Below, one piece after another: positions 16,533 to 26,960 of a DNA stretch of 64,000 bases. The position numbers and the translations under genes are program-made. The stretch is from NCBI RefSeq assembly GCF_020144925.1, contig NZ_NSLC01000002.1, forward strand, positions 310,001 to 374,000. Direction: 5' to 3'. The stretch's first letter is position 1, and each line of letters opens with the position of its first letter. The notes under the pieces were generated by a model. It was given only the letters and a program-made list of their open reading frames with translations, searched no databases and was not told the DNA's origin. Origin of the DNA: Afifella sp. IM 167 (lineage in GTDB: Bacteria > Pseudomonadota > Alphaproteobacteria > Rhizobiales > Afifellaceae).

Positions 16533-19500
16533 TCAGCCTTCGGGCTTCGTCTCCGCTTCGTCCGTGGTCTCGGCGGAAGGCCTGGCGCTCGCATGGGTGT
16601 GCGGTCGCCAGCCGGTCTTCTCGCGCATCCACTGGAAGACGCCGAAGAGAAGCGGGATGAGGAAGATGCCGATCGTCGCCGCGCCGATCATGCCGGCGAA
16701 GACGGGAATGCCGACCGCCTGCATGGATCCGGCTCCCGGCCCCGACGCCCGCACCAGCGGCACGAGGCCCGCGATGAAGGCGAAGCTGGTCATCATCACC
16801 GGGCGGAACCTGAGGCGCGCGCCTTCCACGGCCGCATCGTGCAGGCTCCAGCCTTCCTCACGCTTTTCCAGCGCGAAGGCGTTGATCAGGATGGCGTTCT
16901 TCGCCGAGAGCGCGATCAGCACGATGACGCCGATCTGCGCATAAAGGCTGAAGTTCTCGCCGAGATACCAGATTGCCAGGAGGGCGCCGAACATGGCGCT
17001 GACCGTCGAAAGCAGCACCGGGATCGGCACGTTCCAGCTCTCGTAGAGCGCCACCAGGAACAGGAAGGCGAAGATCACCGCCGCCGCGAGGACGTAGGGC
17101 GTCTGGCCGGCAGACTGCTTCTGCTCCAGCGCCTGGCCCGTCCATTCGTACGAATAGCCGGACGGCAGCGTCTGGGCGACCCGCTCCATGGCCGTTGTCG
17201 CATCGCCGTCGCCGAAGCCCGGCGAAGGCGAGCCCTGGATCGAGACGGAGCGATAGTTGTTGTAGCGCGTCAGGCTGCGCGGGCCGACGGCAAGGTCGGC
17301 GCGCGCGAAGGTCGACAGCGGCACCATCTCGCCGCTGGAATTGCGCACCTTGATGTCGGAGATGTCCGACACGTTGCTGCGATACTCCTTCTCCGCCTGC
17401 ATGCGCACCGTCCAGGTACGCCCGAAGAGATTGAAGTCGTTGATGTAGTAGCCGCCGAACGTCGATTGAAGCGCGGTGAAGATGTCGTTGATGGACACGC
17501 CCAGCGCCTGCGCCTTGGTCCGGTCGATATCGAGCCTGATCTGCGGCGTCTCGGCCTCAAAATTGGCGTAGACGCGGGCGAGCTCGGGCTGCTGGTTCGC
17601 CTGCACGACGAGGCTGCGCATGACGGCCGCGAGCTCGGCCGGATCCTGGCCCTGCAGCGCCTCCAGCACGAACTCGAAGCCGCCGAACGAGCCGACGCCG
17701 GAAATGGCCGGCGGCTGCAGCGGGATGAACTGCGCGTCCGGAATGGTGGAAAGGCCGCCGTAAAGCCGCCCGATGACCGCGCCGATGGAAAGGTCCGGGG
17801 TCTGGCGCTCCGCATAAGGCTTGAGCCCCAGGAAGATGATGCCGGCATTGGAGGCCGCGCCGCCGCCCAGAAGATCGAAGCCGAGCACCGTGCCGATGCT
17901 TTCCACCCCCGGATCCTGCGCAATGATCGCCTCCGCCTTCTTCGCCGCGATATCGGTGCGGTTGAGAGAGGCGCCGGAGGGCAGGTTCAGGATGACGATG
18001 ACGAAGCCCTTGTCCTCGTTCGGCAGGAAGCCGGCCGGCGTCTTGAAGAACATGTAGCCCGTCGCCGCGCCGAGCGCGGCGAGTGCGACGAGGCTGATCA
18101 CGGCGACATTCATCAGCTTGCTGATGATCCAGGCGTAGCCGTGGCCGATCTTGTCGACGCCGTGGGTGATCGCCCGCATGAACGGCAATGGCTCGCCCGA
18201 GCGCAGGAAGAGGGCGCACAGCGCGGGCGACAGCGTCAGCGCATTGACGGCCGAGATGACCATGGCGGCGGAGATCGCGACCGCGAACTGCCGGAAGAGG
18301 GCGCCGGACGAACCGGGAATGAAGGCGACCGGCACGAACACCGACAACAGCACGAGCGTGATCGCGACGATCGGCCCGACGATCTCGCCCATCGCCTTGT
18401 GGGTGGCTTCGTTGGGCGTGAGATGGGGATCTTCCTCCATCACGCGCTCCACGTTCTCCACCACGATGATGGCGTCGTCGACGACGATGCCGATGGCGAG
18501 AACCAGGGCGAGCAGGGAGATCGTGTTGGCGCTGTAGCCGAAGCCGTACATGATCGCGAGCGCGCCGATGATGGCGACCGGCACGGCGATCATCGGAATG
18601 AGCGTGGCTCTCAGCCGCCCGATGAACACGAACACCACGATGGCGACGAGCGCGAAGGCCTCGATGAGGGTGGAGACCACCTTCTCGATCATCGTGCCGA
18701 CGAATTCGGCCGAGTTGAAGATGTACTTGTACTGGAGCCCTTCCGGGAAGCGGGGGGCGAGCTCTTCCAGCTTCTCCGTCACCCGGTTCGCGACGGTCAC
18801 GGCATTGGCGCCAGGCGCCAGATAGGTCGCGACGGCGGCCATCGGCGTCCCGTTGTAGCGCGCGATGACGCCGTAGCTCTCCGCGCCGAGTTCCACCCGC
18901 GCCACGTCTCCGAGGCGCACCACCGAGCCGTCCGGATTGGAGCGAAGGATGATGTTGCGGAACTCTTCGACGGAGTTGAGGCGCCCCTTTGTGGTGATCG
19001 TCAGCTCAAGCCGCTGCTGGTCGACGAGCGGGGCGGCACCGACCTTGCCGGCCGCGGCCTGGAGGTTCTGCGACTGCACGGCCGAAGCGATGTCGGCCGC
19101 CGTCAGATCGAGATTGGTCAGCTTCTGCGGATCGAGCCAGATCCGCATCGCATAGTCGCGCTCGCCGAACACCTGGACGTTGCCGACGCCGTTGACGCGC
19201 TTCAGCTCGTCGATGACGTTGAGCGAGACGAAGTTGGAGATGAACAATTCGTCGAAGCGGTCGTCGGGCGAATAGAAGAGAAAGACCTGCAGCTGGTCCT
19301 GCGAGGCGCGCGTCACGTTGATGCCGACGGAGCGCACTTCGGAAGGCAGCTTGCTTTCCACCTGCGCGACGCGGTTCTGCACGTTGATCGCCGCCACGTC
19401 CGGATCGGTACCGAGCTCGAACGTCACGTTGAGCTGGTACGAGCCGTCCGAACTGGAGGTCGACTTCATGTAGCGCATGTTCTCGACGCCGTTGATGGCG

Positions 19501-19703
19501 CTTTCGAGAGGCTGCGCGATCGCCTGCTCGACGGTCTCGGCGCTCGCGCCGACATACTGCGTAGAGACGCTGATCGTCGGCGGCGCGATGTCCGGATACT
19601 GGGCGACCGGAATCACCGCGAGCGAGATCAGCCCGACAAGGGTGATCAGGATCGAGACGACGAAAGCCAGTCGCGGTCGCTTGATGAAGACGTCGAAGAT
19701 CAT
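16533..19703 (-). CDS. RND efflux permease, HAE-1 (AcrB/MexB-like)
   Basis: A 1056-residue inner-membrane trimer subunit of a tripartite multidrug pump. It has the standard layout: TM1 ([19 protein letters not shown]), a large periplasmic loop beginning [22 protein letters not shown]2-6, a second loop and TM7-12. The proton-relay aspartates are in TM4 ([16 protein letters not shown]) and the TM10 lysine in [16 protein letters not shown]. The C-terminal tail is charged. It lies 30 bases after the membrane-fusion protein gene in one operon. No outer-membrane channel or TetR repressor lies nearby, so TolC is presumably supplied elsewhere. Confidence 0.96.
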   Translation of the reverse strand: MIFDVFIKRPRLAFVVSILITLVGLISLAVIPVAQYPDIAPPTISVSTQYVGASAETVEQAIAQPLESAINGVENMRYMKSTSSSDGSYQLNVTFELGTDPDVAAINVQNRVAQVESKLPSEVRSVGINVTRASQDQLQVFLFYSPDDRFDELFISNFVSLNVIDELKRVNGVGNVQVFGERDYAMRIWLDPQKLTNLDLTAADIASAVQSQNLQAAAGKVGAAPLVDQQRLELTITTKGRLNSVEEFRNIILRSNPDGSVVRLGDVARVELGAESYGVIARYNGTPMAAVATYLAPGANAVTVANRVTEKLEELAPRFPEGLQYKYIFNSAEFVGTMIEKVVSTLIEAFALVAIVVFVFIGRLRATLIPMIAVPVAIIGALAIMYGFGYSANTISLLALVLAIGIVVDDAIIVVENVERVMEEDPHLTPNEATHKAMGEIVGPIVAITLVLLSVFVPVAFIPGSSGALFRQFAVAISAAMVISAVNALTLSPALCALFLRSGEPLPFMRAITHGVDKIGHGYAWIISKLMNVAVISLVALAALGAATGYMFFKTPAGFLPNEDKGFVIVILNLPSGASLNRTDIAAKKAEAIIAQDPGVESIGTVLGFDLLGGGAASNAGIIFLGLKPYAERQTPDLSIGAVIGRLYGGLSTIPDAQFIPLQPPAISGVGSFGGFEFVLEALQGQDPAELAAVMRSLVVQANQQPELARVYANFEAETPQIRLDIDRTKAQALGVSINDIFTALQSTFGGYYINDFNLFGRTWTVRMQAEKEYRSNVSDISDIKVRNSSGEMVPLSTFARADLAVGPRSLTRYNNYRSVSIQGSPSPGFGDGDATTAMERVAQTLPSGYSYEWTGQALEQKQSAGQTPYVLAAAVIFAFLFLVALYESWNVPIPVLLSTVSAMFGALLAIWYLGENFSLYAQIGVIVLIALSAKNAILINAFALEKREEGWSLHDAAVEGARLRFRPVMMTSFAFIAGLVPLVRASGPGAGSMQAVGIPVFAGMIGAATIGIFLIPLLFGVFQWMREKTGWRPHTHASARPSAETTDEAETKPEG

Positions 19704-19733
19704 GGATGGGTGCTCGAAAGGCGCGCGGTGACG

Positions 19734-20858
19734 CTACTGGGCGGAGGCTTCGGCCGAGGCCTGCTTGGAAGGCGTCACGTCTTCCGGTGCCACCTCCATT
19801 CCGGGGCGGACCTTCTGCTGTCCGGCGACGATGACGCGGTCGCCCTCGGCAAGGCCGTTCGTAACGACGATGGCGGATTCGCGCTGCTCGCCCGTCTCGA
19901 TGCGCCGCTGCTCGACCTTGTTCTCGCCGTTGACCACGAGCGTGTAGGTGCCCTGCTGGTCGATGAGGAGAGCCGATTGCGGCATCAGCAGCTTCTGGAC
20001 GGGCTCCTTGGCGGCGATGATCACGTCGACGAGCTGCTTGTCGTAGAGAAGGCGATCCGGATTGGGCATCGACGCCCGCACGATGACGGAATCGGTGCCC
20101 TCGTTGGCCTCGATGTTGGCGAAGAGAATCTCGCCCGTCTGATCGTAGATCGCATCATTGCCGAGACGCAGCTTCACCACCACGTCCTTGGCCGCGCCGT
20201 TGCTGTTGAAGTCGAGCAGCTGGGCCTGCGGCACGGGGAAGGCGACGCGCATCGGATCCTGCTGCACGATGCGGGCGAGCGAGCCGCTGTCCGGGCCGAC
20301 GAAGGCGCCCTCGGAGAAGGCCGCCACGCCGATGCGCCCGCTGATCGGCGCATGGATCTCGGTGTAGCCGAGATCGAGCTCGGCCAGCTGAAGCGCCGCC
20401 TGCTGCTGCTGAAGCGTCGCATCGGCCTGCTCGCGGGTGGCGCGGGCTTCGTCGAGCGAGGCTTGCGAGCCGGTATTGCGCTGGCGCAGGGTCTGCTGGC
20501 GCTCGTAGCTGAGATCGGCGAGCTCCAGCGCCGCCTTGGCATTCTGCACCGCTGCCTTCGCCTGGGTCACCGCCGCCTCGTAGGAGGCCGGATCGATGGT
20601 GAAGAGCAGGTCGCCCTTCTTCACCTCGCCGCCTTCCTGGAACTGGCGCGAGCCGAGATAGCCCTGCACGCGCGCGCGCACGTCGACGCTTTCGGTCGCC
20701 TCGATCCGGCCGGTGAAGACCTTCTGCTCGGTCACGTCGCCGAGCTTCACTTGCTCGACATTGACCGAAGGCGGGCCTCCGGCGCCGGGGGCTCCCTGGG
20801 CGGCTGCGGGCGAGGCGGCAAGGCATGTGAGCGCGACGAGGGCGGCTCTTGCGATCAT
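19734..20858 (-). CDS. RND efflux periplasmic adaptor (membrane fusion protein)
   Basis: A 374-residue exported protein of the AcrA/MexE type. The signal peptide is about residues 1-22 (MIARAALVALTCLAASPAAA). The biotinyl-lipoyl halves flank an alpha hairpin rich in Gln and Ala (the TLQQQQAALQLAELDLGYTE region), followed by the beta-barrel and membrane-proximal domains; IHAPISGRIG is a common hallmark. The start at ATG 20858 has GGGAGGGAG eight bases upstream; the open frame reaches 20942 but that extension lacks a signal sequence at its front. There is no lipobox cysteine. It links the permease to an outer-membrane channel. Confidence 0.94.
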   Translation of the reverse strand: MIARAALVALTCLAASPAAAQGAPGAGGPPSVNVEQVKLGDVTEQKVFTGRIEATESVDVRARVQGYLGSRQFQEGGEVKKGDLLFTIDPASYEAAVTQAKAAVQNAKAALELADLSYERQQTLRQRNTGSQASLDEARATREQADATLQQQQAALQLAELDLGYTEIHAPISGRIGVAAFSEGAFVGPDSGSLARIVQQDPMRVAFPVPQAQLLDFNSNGAAKDVVVKLRLGNDAIYDQTGEILFANIEANEGTDSVIVRASMPNPDRLLYDKQLVDVIIAAKEPVQKLLMPQSALLIDQQGTYTLVVNGENKVEQRRIETGEQRESAIVVTNGLAEGDRVIVAGQQKVRPGMEVAPEDVTPSKQASAEASAQ

Positions 20859-21376
20859 GGATTTCTCCCTCCCGGACGGGGAGCTCGTGTCGACACAATG
20901 GGACATAGAGAAGCACTCAAACTCAATGCGGGCGTCACGCATCCGCGCCGCCCGCTCGGCGGTGACATAAAGCTTTCGCGGCTAAAAGCAAACAGTCGAG
21001 TACCGATTTTCGCGCAGTCGTTACCGGATTGCGGTATGGCGTGATCGCGCGCCGCCGCCAGGCTCGCACTCCAACACCGATACCACCATCAGAACATCGG
21101 CTGCCAGCCCGGCAAGCGGGCGGGGCAGCCCTTATAATGCCTCTGCGCGCCTCAATCTACGGGGAGCAACATCGATCCTGACAGGTTGGGACCTCGGAGC
21201 TGGCCGCGCGGCCTGCCCGTGGACCTCGCCATGGAGCATTCGCGCAACCAAGCGTTCATGCTGTCCGCAAACGAAGGACACCGGTGAACAAATACCACCT
21301 AAAATAGCTCTTCTTCACTGAAAGTTTTCTAGTTCAGGTGGAAATTTCCTTTTGATTCCAGCAACGGGGGGCACGC
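20859..21376. other. 518-base non-coding region upstream of the RND operon
   Basis: No protein gene could be supported here. It should contain the promoter for the efflux operon. On the plus strand a perfect TATAAT hexamer lies at 21133-21138, but no matching -35 hexamer stands 16-18 bases before it. About 150 bases downstream are rich in short GC inverted repeats such as GGCC-GCGC-GGCC, and then the sequence turns AT-rich near 21290-21350. A small RNA is possible but not shown. No tetR-like gene, usual beside such pumps, is present. Confidence 0.4.
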
Positions 21377-21634
21377 ATGAAAGACCGGGGAACGAACGGC
21401 TCTGCCGAATTCGAGGTATTCGACCCGATGAACCGCCGCTTTTTCGACAAGGGTCGCGACAGCGCCGATCCATTGGCCTTCCAGATCGCCCGCCTCGAAG
21501 CGACCGGACGGCTGATGCGCGGGGATGACAGGCGCAACGTCGAGGAGAGCGCCGAGATTCAGGGCGACGATGCCTCGTCCGGACGCAGGCGCGCCGTGGG
21601 CGAGAACGCGCAAAACCGTCGGGGAGGCTGGTGA
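21377..21634 (+). CDS. Small hypothetical protein (85 aa), uncertain
   Basis: A short open frame with a strong GGGGGG stretch just before ATG 21377. The product is hydrophilic and charged: a conserved-looking N-terminus (FEVFDPMNRRFFDKGRDSADPLAFQIARLEATGRL) followed by a low-complexity Arg/Gly/Asp tail. It ends inside the last few bases of the opposite-strand tRNA-Lys, which weakens the case. No domain was recognised. A competing frame on the other strand is Ala-rich and looks like a shadow. It could equally be chance coding. Confidence 0.38.
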   Translation: MKDRGTNGSAEFEVFDPMNRRFFDKGRDSADPLAFQIARLEATGRLMRGDDRRNVEESAEIQGDDASSGRRRAVGENAQNRRGGW

Positions 21635-21703
21635 GCCCTCTGGGGATCGAACCCAGGACCTACTGATTAAAAGTCAGTTGCTCTACCGCTGAGCTAAGGG
21701 CCC
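21629..21703 (-). tRNA. tRNA-Lys (anticodon TTT), CCA encoded
   Basis: Read on the minus strand, the 5' end is GGGCCCTTAGCTCAGCGG and the 3' end AGGGCTC-A-CCA. The 7-bp acceptor stem closes with one G-U pair. The D arm is GCTC...GAGC; the anticodon arm ACTGA-CTTTTAA-TCAGT gives anticodon TTT (lysine); the T arm is CTGGG-TTCGATC-CCCAG. All arms pair and the CCA is in the DNA. Confidence 0.96.
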
Positions 21704-21742
21704 TCGAAGCGCCGCGGACCCTATTGAGGCCGCCAAAAAGGG

Positions 21743-22726
21743 TCAAGCCGTTTCGCCGGCCCGGCCCGCCTTGCCGCCGCGGCTTTTGCCCGCTTCGCCC
21801 GCCCCGTCCCGCCGGGCGAACCGCGTCGGCCGCGAGGGCAGGGTGGCGAGCATCAGCCCCGGCAGCACGAGCAGGAGGCCGGCGGCGTGGTAAAGGTGGA
21901 ATTCCTCGCCGAGGAAGAGGATCGCGAGCCCGACGCCGTAGGGTGGCATCAGGTAGAGGAACATGCCCGGCACGCCGGGGCCGAAGCGCGCGACGGCCCA
22001 TTGATAGCTGGCGAAGGCCAGCACCGAGGGCAGGAGGGCAAGCCCCGCGATCGTAAGCCACGCGCTTGCGCCCGTCGGGACGGCGTGAAGCACGATCATC
22101 TCGCCCAGCGCGAAGGGCAGGAGCGCCACCGAGCCGGCGGCCGAGATGGCGGCGATCAGCGAGATGGTCGGCAGGCCGTCGAGGGAAGGCCGCTTCAGGA
22201 GCACCGAATAGACCGCCCAGGAGAAGGCGCAGAGAGCGATCAGAAGGTCGCCGCCATTGAAATCGAGGGTGATGAGCCGGGCGAGCTCCCCGCGCAGCAC
22301 GATCGTCGCCACGCCGAGAAACGCCATGATGACGCCGACGACGCGCCGGAAGGTGAGCGCCCGGCCGCGGAACATCCATTCCAGCAGCAGGATCATCACC
22401 CCCGCGGAGGTGTAGATGAGCGTCGCATTGGTGGCGTTGGTGTGCTGGAGCGCGAAATAGACCATCGCGCCGCACACCCACATGCCAAGGAAGCCGAGCA
22501 GGAAAACGAGGCCGATCACCTCCCTCAGCTGCCGGCGGTGTCGCCGCAGCCCCTGCCAGGCGAAGGGCAGGAGGATCAGGAAAGCGCCCAGCCAGCGGAA
22601 GAAGGCGAGGCTCCACGGCGCCACCTCCGTCACGGCGGCGCGCCCGATGACGAGGTTGGAGCAGAAAAACAGCGGCATGACCGCAAGGAGCGCTGCGTCG
22701 CGCAGGCGGCCGGCGGAGACGGACAT
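21743..22726 (-). CDS. EamA/DMT family transporter
   Basis: A 327-residue membrane protein with ten hydrophobic helices in two EamA repeats. Typical motifs include FFRWLGAFLILLPFAW, ATNATLIYTSAGVMILLLEW at the end of the first repeat, and the second-repeat end LYLMPPYGVGLAILFLGEEF. The drug/metabolite family exports amino acids, nucleosides or other small metabolites; the substrate is not predictable. The start is ATG 22726; an upstream in-frame ATG at 22834 would overlap the divergent glmU start and looks false. The end has a charged Lys/Arg tail. Confidence 0.88.
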   Translation of the reverse strand: MSVSAGRLRDAALLAVMPLFFCSNLVIGRAAVTEVAPWSLAFFRWLGAFLILLPFAWQGLRRHRRQLREVIGLVFLLGFLGMWVCGAMVYFALQHTNATNATLIYTSAGVMILLLEWMFRGRALTFRRVVGVIMAFLGVATIVLRGELARLITLDFNGGDLLIALCAFSWAVYSVLLKRPSLDGLPTISLIAAISAAGSVALLPFALGEMIVLHAVPTGASAWLTIAGLALLPSVLAFASYQWAVARFGPGVPGMFLYLMPPYGVGLAILFLGEEFHLYHAAGLLLVLPGLMLATLPSRPTRFARRDGAGEAGKSRGGKAGRAGETA

Positions 22727-22827
22727 TGTGAAAGGGGGCCTTTCGGCTTCGGCGGGCCTGCGGTAACGGACGGGCGAATATTGCACAAGCCGCCGGACGA
22801 GATGCCGGCAACGCGGAGCAGATCCCG

Positions 22828-24162
22828 ATGTCACATCTGACGACCATCATCCTGGCCGCGGGCGAAGGCACGCGCATGCGCTCGGCGCGGCCGAAGGTGC
22901 TGCACGAGATCGGCGGCCTGCCGATGCTGGGCTTTTCGATCCGCGCCGCGCATGCCGCAGGCGCCGACACCATCGCCGCCGTGATCGGGCCGGGCCACGA
23001 CGCCGTGCGCGCCCTCGTCGCCGCCGAACACGAGGGCGCCGAGGTCTTCGTCCAGGACGAGCGGCGCGGCACGGCCCATGCCGTCCTTCAGGCAAGGCCC
23101 GTGCTGGAGCGCGCCGAGGGCGTGGTCATCGTCCTCTTCGGCGATACGCCCTTCGTCACCGCCGAAACGATCGACCGGCTCGCCCGAGCCGTGGAGGAGG
23201 GCGCCGCCGTCGCCGTCGCCGGCATGCGCCCGCCTTCGCCGGCGGGTTACGGCCGCCTTCTCACCGATGGCGACAGGCTCGTCGCCATTGTGGAGGACAG
23301 GGACGCCTCCGAGGACGAGAAGCGGATCGGCCTTTGCAATGGCGGCCTGATGGCCTTCGACGCGAAGAGCGTTCTCGCGCTCCTCGAGGCCATCGGCGAC
23401 GACAATGCGCAGGGCGAGTTCTACCTGACCGAGGCCGTGGCGCTCGCCAACCGGCAGGGGCTGGCCGTGGCGACAGTCGAGATCGGCTTCGACGAGGTCT
23501 TCGGCGTCAACGACCGCGCCCAGCTCGCCGAGGCGGAGACCCGCTTCCAGGAGGGCCGGCGCCGGGCCGCGATGCTTTCGGGCGTCACGCTGATGGCCCC
23601 CGAAACGGTCTTCTTCTCGCACGACACGCGTCTCGGCCAGGACGTCACCATCGAACCGAACGTCTTCTTCGCCCCCGGCGTGGAAGTCGCCCCGGGCGCG
23701 ACCATCCGGGCCTTCTCGCATCTGGAGGGCGCCACCGTCGCCGAAGGCGCCGTCATCGGGCCCTATGCCCGCCTGCGCCCCGGCGCCGATATCGGCCGCA
23801 AGGCGCGGGTCGGCAATTTCTGCGAGGTGAAGAAGGCGGAGATTGGCGAGGGCGCCAAGGTCAATCACCTGACCTATATCGGCGACGCCACGATCGGGGC
23901 CGGAGCCAATATCGGCGCCGGCACCATCACCTGCAACTACGACGGCTTTTCCAAATTCCGCACCAATATCGGCGCCGGCGCCTTCGTCGGTTCCAACTCG
24001 TCCCTGGTCGCGCCGATCTCGATCGGGGAGGGCGCCTATATCGGCTCCGGCAGCGTCGTCACCGACGACGTCGCCCCCGATGCGCTCGCCGTCGCGCGCG
24101 GCCGGCAGGTGGAAAAGCCGGGCTGGGCGGCGGCCTTTCGCGAACGCCAGAAGAAGAAGTGA
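22828..24162 (+). CDS. glmU: Bifunctional GlmU: GlcNAc-1-P uridyltransferase and GlcN-1-P acetyltransferase
   Basis: A 444-residue cytoplasmic enzyme that makes UDP-GlcNAc for peptidoglycan and LPS. The N-terminal pyrophosphorylase domain has [11 protein letters not shown] and the [10 protein letters not shown] lysine segment. From about residue 250 a left-handed beta-helix of hexapeptide repeats follows, containing [19 protein letters not shown] and NCxYDGxxK-type sequence [11 protein letters not shown], which places acetyl-CoA and the acceptor. Length is normal. It precedes glmS by 115 bases, so the two steps from fructose-6-P to UDP-GlcNAc are adjacent. Confidence 0.97.
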   Translation: MSHLTTIILAAGEGTRMRSARPKVLHEIGGLPMLGFSIRAAHAAGADTIAAVIGPGHDAVRALVAAEHEGAEVFVQDERRGTAHAVLQARPVLERAEGVVIVLFGDTPFVTAETIDRLARAVEEGAAVAVAGMRPPSPAGYGRLLTDGDRLVAIVEDRDASEDEKRIGLCNGGLMAFDAKSVLALLEAIGDDNAQGEFYLTEAVALANRQGLAVATVEIGFDEVFGVNDRAQLAEAETRFQEGRRRAAMLSGVTLMAPETVFFSHDTRLGQDVTIEPNVFFAPGVEVAPGATIRAFSHLEGATVAEGAVIGPYARLRPGADIGRKARVGNFCEVKKAEIGEGAKVNHLTYIGDATIGAGANIGAGTITCNYDGFSKFRTNIGAGAFVGSNSSLVAPISIGEGAYIGSGSVVTDDVAPDALAVARGRQVEKPGWAAAFRERQKKK

Positions 24163-24277
24163 CGGGCACCTGACGTCTGAACGAAACGGTGTCACACTCT
24201 GATACCGCAATTGATTTCCGTCCCCCATGGGCCTTCGGCACATTCAGGCGGGACCAACGGGGAAGAACACCGAACGC

Positions 24278-26104
24278 ATGTGTGGCATTGTCGGAATCAT
24301 CGGAACCGCGCCCGTCGCCGAGCGCCTCGTCGATTCACTGAAGCGGCTTGAATACCGGGGATACGATTCCGCCGGCGTCGCGACACTTGAGCCGCAAGGC
24401 CTCAGCCGCCTGCGCGCCGAGGGCAAGCTCGTCAACCTTCAGAAGCGGCTCTCCGAACATCCGCTCGGCGGCTTCATCGGCATCGGCCATACCCGCTGGG
24501 CGACGCATGGCGCCCCCACGGAGGTCAACGCCCATCCGCACGCCACGGAGAGCGTCGCCGTCGTCCACAACGGCATCATCGAGAATTTCCAGGAGCTGCG
24601 CGCCGAGATCCGGGCCGCGGGCCGCAAGCTGGAGACCGACACCGACACGGAGGTCGTCGCCCATCTCGTCACCATCGAACTGGCGAAGGGCCTGCATCCG
24701 GTCGAGGCGGCCGCCGCCACGCTGAAACGGCTGGAAGGGGCGTTCGCGCTCGCCATCCTGTTCGACGGCGAGGACGACCTTCTCGTCGCCGCCCGCCGCG
24801 GAAGCCCGCTCGCCATCGGCCATGGCGACGGGGAGATGTATCTCGGCTCCGACGCCATCGCGCTCGCCCCGTTCACCGATCGCATCACCTATCTGGAGGA
24901 CGGCGACTGGGCGGTGATCCGCCACCGCAGCATGGAGATCTTCGACGCCGAGGGCACCCCCGTGAAGCGTCCGACGGTCCAGTCCGTCGCCTCCAGCCTC
25001 CTCGTCGACAAGGGCAACCACCGCCACTTCATGGCCAAGGAGATCTACGAGCAGCCCGAGGTGGTCGCCCACACGCTCGGCCACTACATCGATTTTTCCA
25101 CCAACACCTCCTTCCTGACGGATACGGCGAAGATCGACTTCTCGAAGATGTCGCGGCTGGCGATGTCGGCCTGCGGCACCGCCTATTATGCCGGCCTCAT
25201 CGGCCAGTACTGGTTCGAGCGCATCGCCCGCCTGCCGGTCGACATCGATATCGCCTCCGAGTTCCGCTATCGCGAGGCGCCGCTGGCGAAGGACGGGCTG
25301 TCGCTCTTCATCTCCCAGTCGGGCGAGACGGCCGACACGCTCGCGTCGCTGCGCTACTGCCGCGCCGAGGGCCAGGAGATCGGGGCCATCGTCAACGTCC
25401 CGAGCTCGACCATCGCGCGCGAGGCGGACCATATCCTGCCGACGCTGGCCGGTCCGGAAATCGGCGTCGCCTCGACCAAGGCCTTCACCTGCCAGCTGAC
25501 GGTGTTGCTCTCGCTCGCCATCATCGCCGGCCGCCAGCGGGGCGAGCTGTCCGAAGCGGGCGAGCAGCGTCTCGTCCAGGCGGCCATCGAGGTGCCGCGC
25601 CACATGACCCAGGCCCTCAAGCTGGAAGACGAAATCGAGGCGCTCGCCAAGGAGCTCTCCAAGGTCAAGGACGTTCTCTATCTCGGCCGCGGCACGTCCT
25701 TCCCGCTGGCGCTCGAAGGCGCCCTGAAGCTGAAGGAAATCTCCTATATCCATGCCGAGGGCTATGCGGCGGGCGAGCTGAAGCACGGACCGATCGCGCT
25801 GATCGACGAAACCATCCCGGTCATCGTCGTCGCCCCGCATGACAGCCTCTTCGACAAGACCGTCTCGAACATGCAGGAGGTCGCCGCCCGCGGTGGCCGC
25901 ATCATTCTTCTGACGGATGAGGAAGGGGCGCGCCGCGCCTCGGTGAAGACGATGAAGACCCTCGTCATGCCGACCGTCGCGCCGGAGATCGCACCCATCG
26001 TCTACGCCGTGCCGGTGCAGCTTCTCGCCTACCATACGGCTGTGATCATGGGCACCGATGTCGATCAGCCACGCAACCTCGCCAAGTCCGTAACCGTTGA
26101 GTAG
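24278..26104 (+). CDS. glmS: Glutamine--fructose-6-phosphate aminotransferase (isomerizing)
   Basis: A 608-residue enzyme catalysing the first committed step of hexosamine synthesis, glucosamine-6-phosphate from fructose-6-phosphate and glutamine. The start must be ATG 24278, because the N-terminal nucleophile Cys2 of the class II glutaminase domain follows (MCGIVGIIG); the longer frame to 24227 would bury it. GYDSAG and HTRWATHG motifs follow. Two SIS domains bind the sugar, with SQSGETADTLASLRYC and the C-terminal LAYHTAVIMGTDVDQPRNLAKSVTVE. No ribozyme or small-RNA leader was seen in the 115 bases before it. Confidence 0.97.
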   Translation: MCGIVGIIGTAPVAERLVDSLKRLEYRGYDSAGVATLEPQGLSRLRAEGKLVNLQKRLSEHPLGGFIGIGHTRWATHGAPTEVNAHPHATESVAVVHNGIIENFQELRAEIRAAGRKLETDTDTEVVAHLVTIELAKGLHPVEAAAATLKRLEGAFALAILFDGEDDLLVAARRGSPLAIGHGDGEMYLGSDAIALAPFTDRITYLEDGDWAVIRHRSMEIFDAEGTPVKRPTVQSVASSLLVDKGNHRHFMAKEIYEQPEVVAHTLGHYIDFSTNTSFLTDTAKIDFSKMSRLAMSACGTAYYAGLIGQYWFERIARLPVDIDIASEFRYREAPLAKDGLSLFISQSGETADTLASLRYCRAEGQEIGAIVNVPSSTIAREADHILPTLAGPEIGVASTKAFTCQLTVLLSLAIIAGRQRGELSEAGEQRLVQAAIEVPRHMTQALKLEDEIEALAKELSKVKDVLYLGRGTSFPLALEGALKLKEISYIHAEGYAAGELKHGPIALIDETIPVIVVAPHDSLFDKTVSNMQEVAARGGRIILLTDEEGARRASVKTMKTLVMPTVAPEIAPIVYAVPVQLLAYHTAVIMGTDVDQPRNLAKSVTVE

Positions 26105-26186
26105 CGCACAAAGTTTTTGCGAGCGGGCCTCCGGCTGACTGGATATGATCAGCCCATCCGGCACACTCGCCGGAGGGAGCTCGTGA

Positions 26187-26957
26187 ATGGACGTCGAGGA
26201 TCTTGAGACGGAGAGGAACCGGCAGCACCGCCGGCATTCTCGGGCGGGACTGAAGCTTCGAAGCTATTTTCTGACGGGTATCGTCGTTGCCGCCCCGATC
26301 GGCATCACCTTCTATCTCACATGGGCGCTGATTGCCTGGATCGACGGCTGGGTGAAGCCGCTCATCCCGCGGGCCTACAACCCCGACAACTACCTGCCGT
26401 TCTCGGTTCCCGGCGTCGGGCTGATCGTCGCCATCGTTTCCCTCACCCTCCTCGGCTTTCTCACCGCCAACTTGGTCGGGCGCACCATCGTTTCCTGGGG
26501 CGAGCTCCTGCTGGAGCGCATGCCGGTCGTGCGCAACCTCTACAAGGCGTTGAAGCAGATCTTCGCCACGGTGCTCTCCCAGTCGAGCCGCTCCTTCCAG
26601 CAGGTCGGTCTCGTGGAATATCCGCGCCATGGCCTCTGGGCGCTGGTCTTCATCGCCACGGAGGCAAAGGGCGAAATCCCGGCGCGCCTGCCCAATGCCG
26701 GCGACACCATCGCCGTCTTCCTTCCAACGACGCCGAATCCGACCTCCGGCTTTCTACTGTTCGTCCCCGCCGAGGACGTCATCCTCCTCGACATGACCGT
26801 GGAGGAGGCGGCCAAGCTCGTCGTCTCAGCTGGCCTCGTCTCTCCGGACTATCAGGAGAAGACGAAAAAGCTCGCCACCCAGGCCAGGGAAGGGAAGGCG
26901 AAGGGCGGGCAGCCGGCACAGGACGCGGAAGACGACGGCCGCGAGGCCGCCGAGTAG
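26187..26957 (+). CDS. DUF502 family membrane protein
   Basis: A 256-residue inner-membrane protein. After a basic N-terminus there are two helices, about residues 29-50 (YFLTGIVVAAPIGITFYLTW) and 72-95 (PGVGLIVAIVSLTLLGFLTA). The soluble part has the DUF502 hallmarks ERMPVVRNLYKALKQI and TTPNPTSGFLLFVP. The family is widespread, and its plant relatives (LCV/COV) influence vascular patterning; the bacterial role is unknown. A GGAGGGAGC site lies before the ATG. It sits between glmS and recG, a neighbourhood I know as common in rhizobia. Confidence 0.88.
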   Translation: MDVEDLETERNRQHRRHSRAGLKLRSYFLTGIVVAAPIGITFYLTWALIAWIDGWVKPLIPRAYNPDNYLPFSVPGVGLIVAIVSLTLLGFLTANLVGRTIVSWGELLLERMPVVRNLYKALKQIFATVLSQSSRSFQQVGLVEYPRHGLWALVFIATEAKGEIPARLPNAGDTIAVFLPTTPNPTSGFLLFVPAEDVILLDMTVEEAAKLVVSAGLVSPDYQEKTKKLATQAREGKAKGGQPAQDAEDDGREAAE

Positions 26958-26960
26958 CGA

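Noticed and set aside
16593-21044. A 1483-codon plus-strand open frame
   Set aside because: It is antisense to the RND permease and adaptor genes, which have full family matches. The product is His/Asp/Arg-rich with no recognisable domains, a usual shadow in high-GC DNA.
21121-21310. A 6S-like small RNA after TATAAT
   Set aside because: I could not recognise the 6S central bubble or closing stem with confidence, the -35 is missing, and the usual zapA neighbour is not present.
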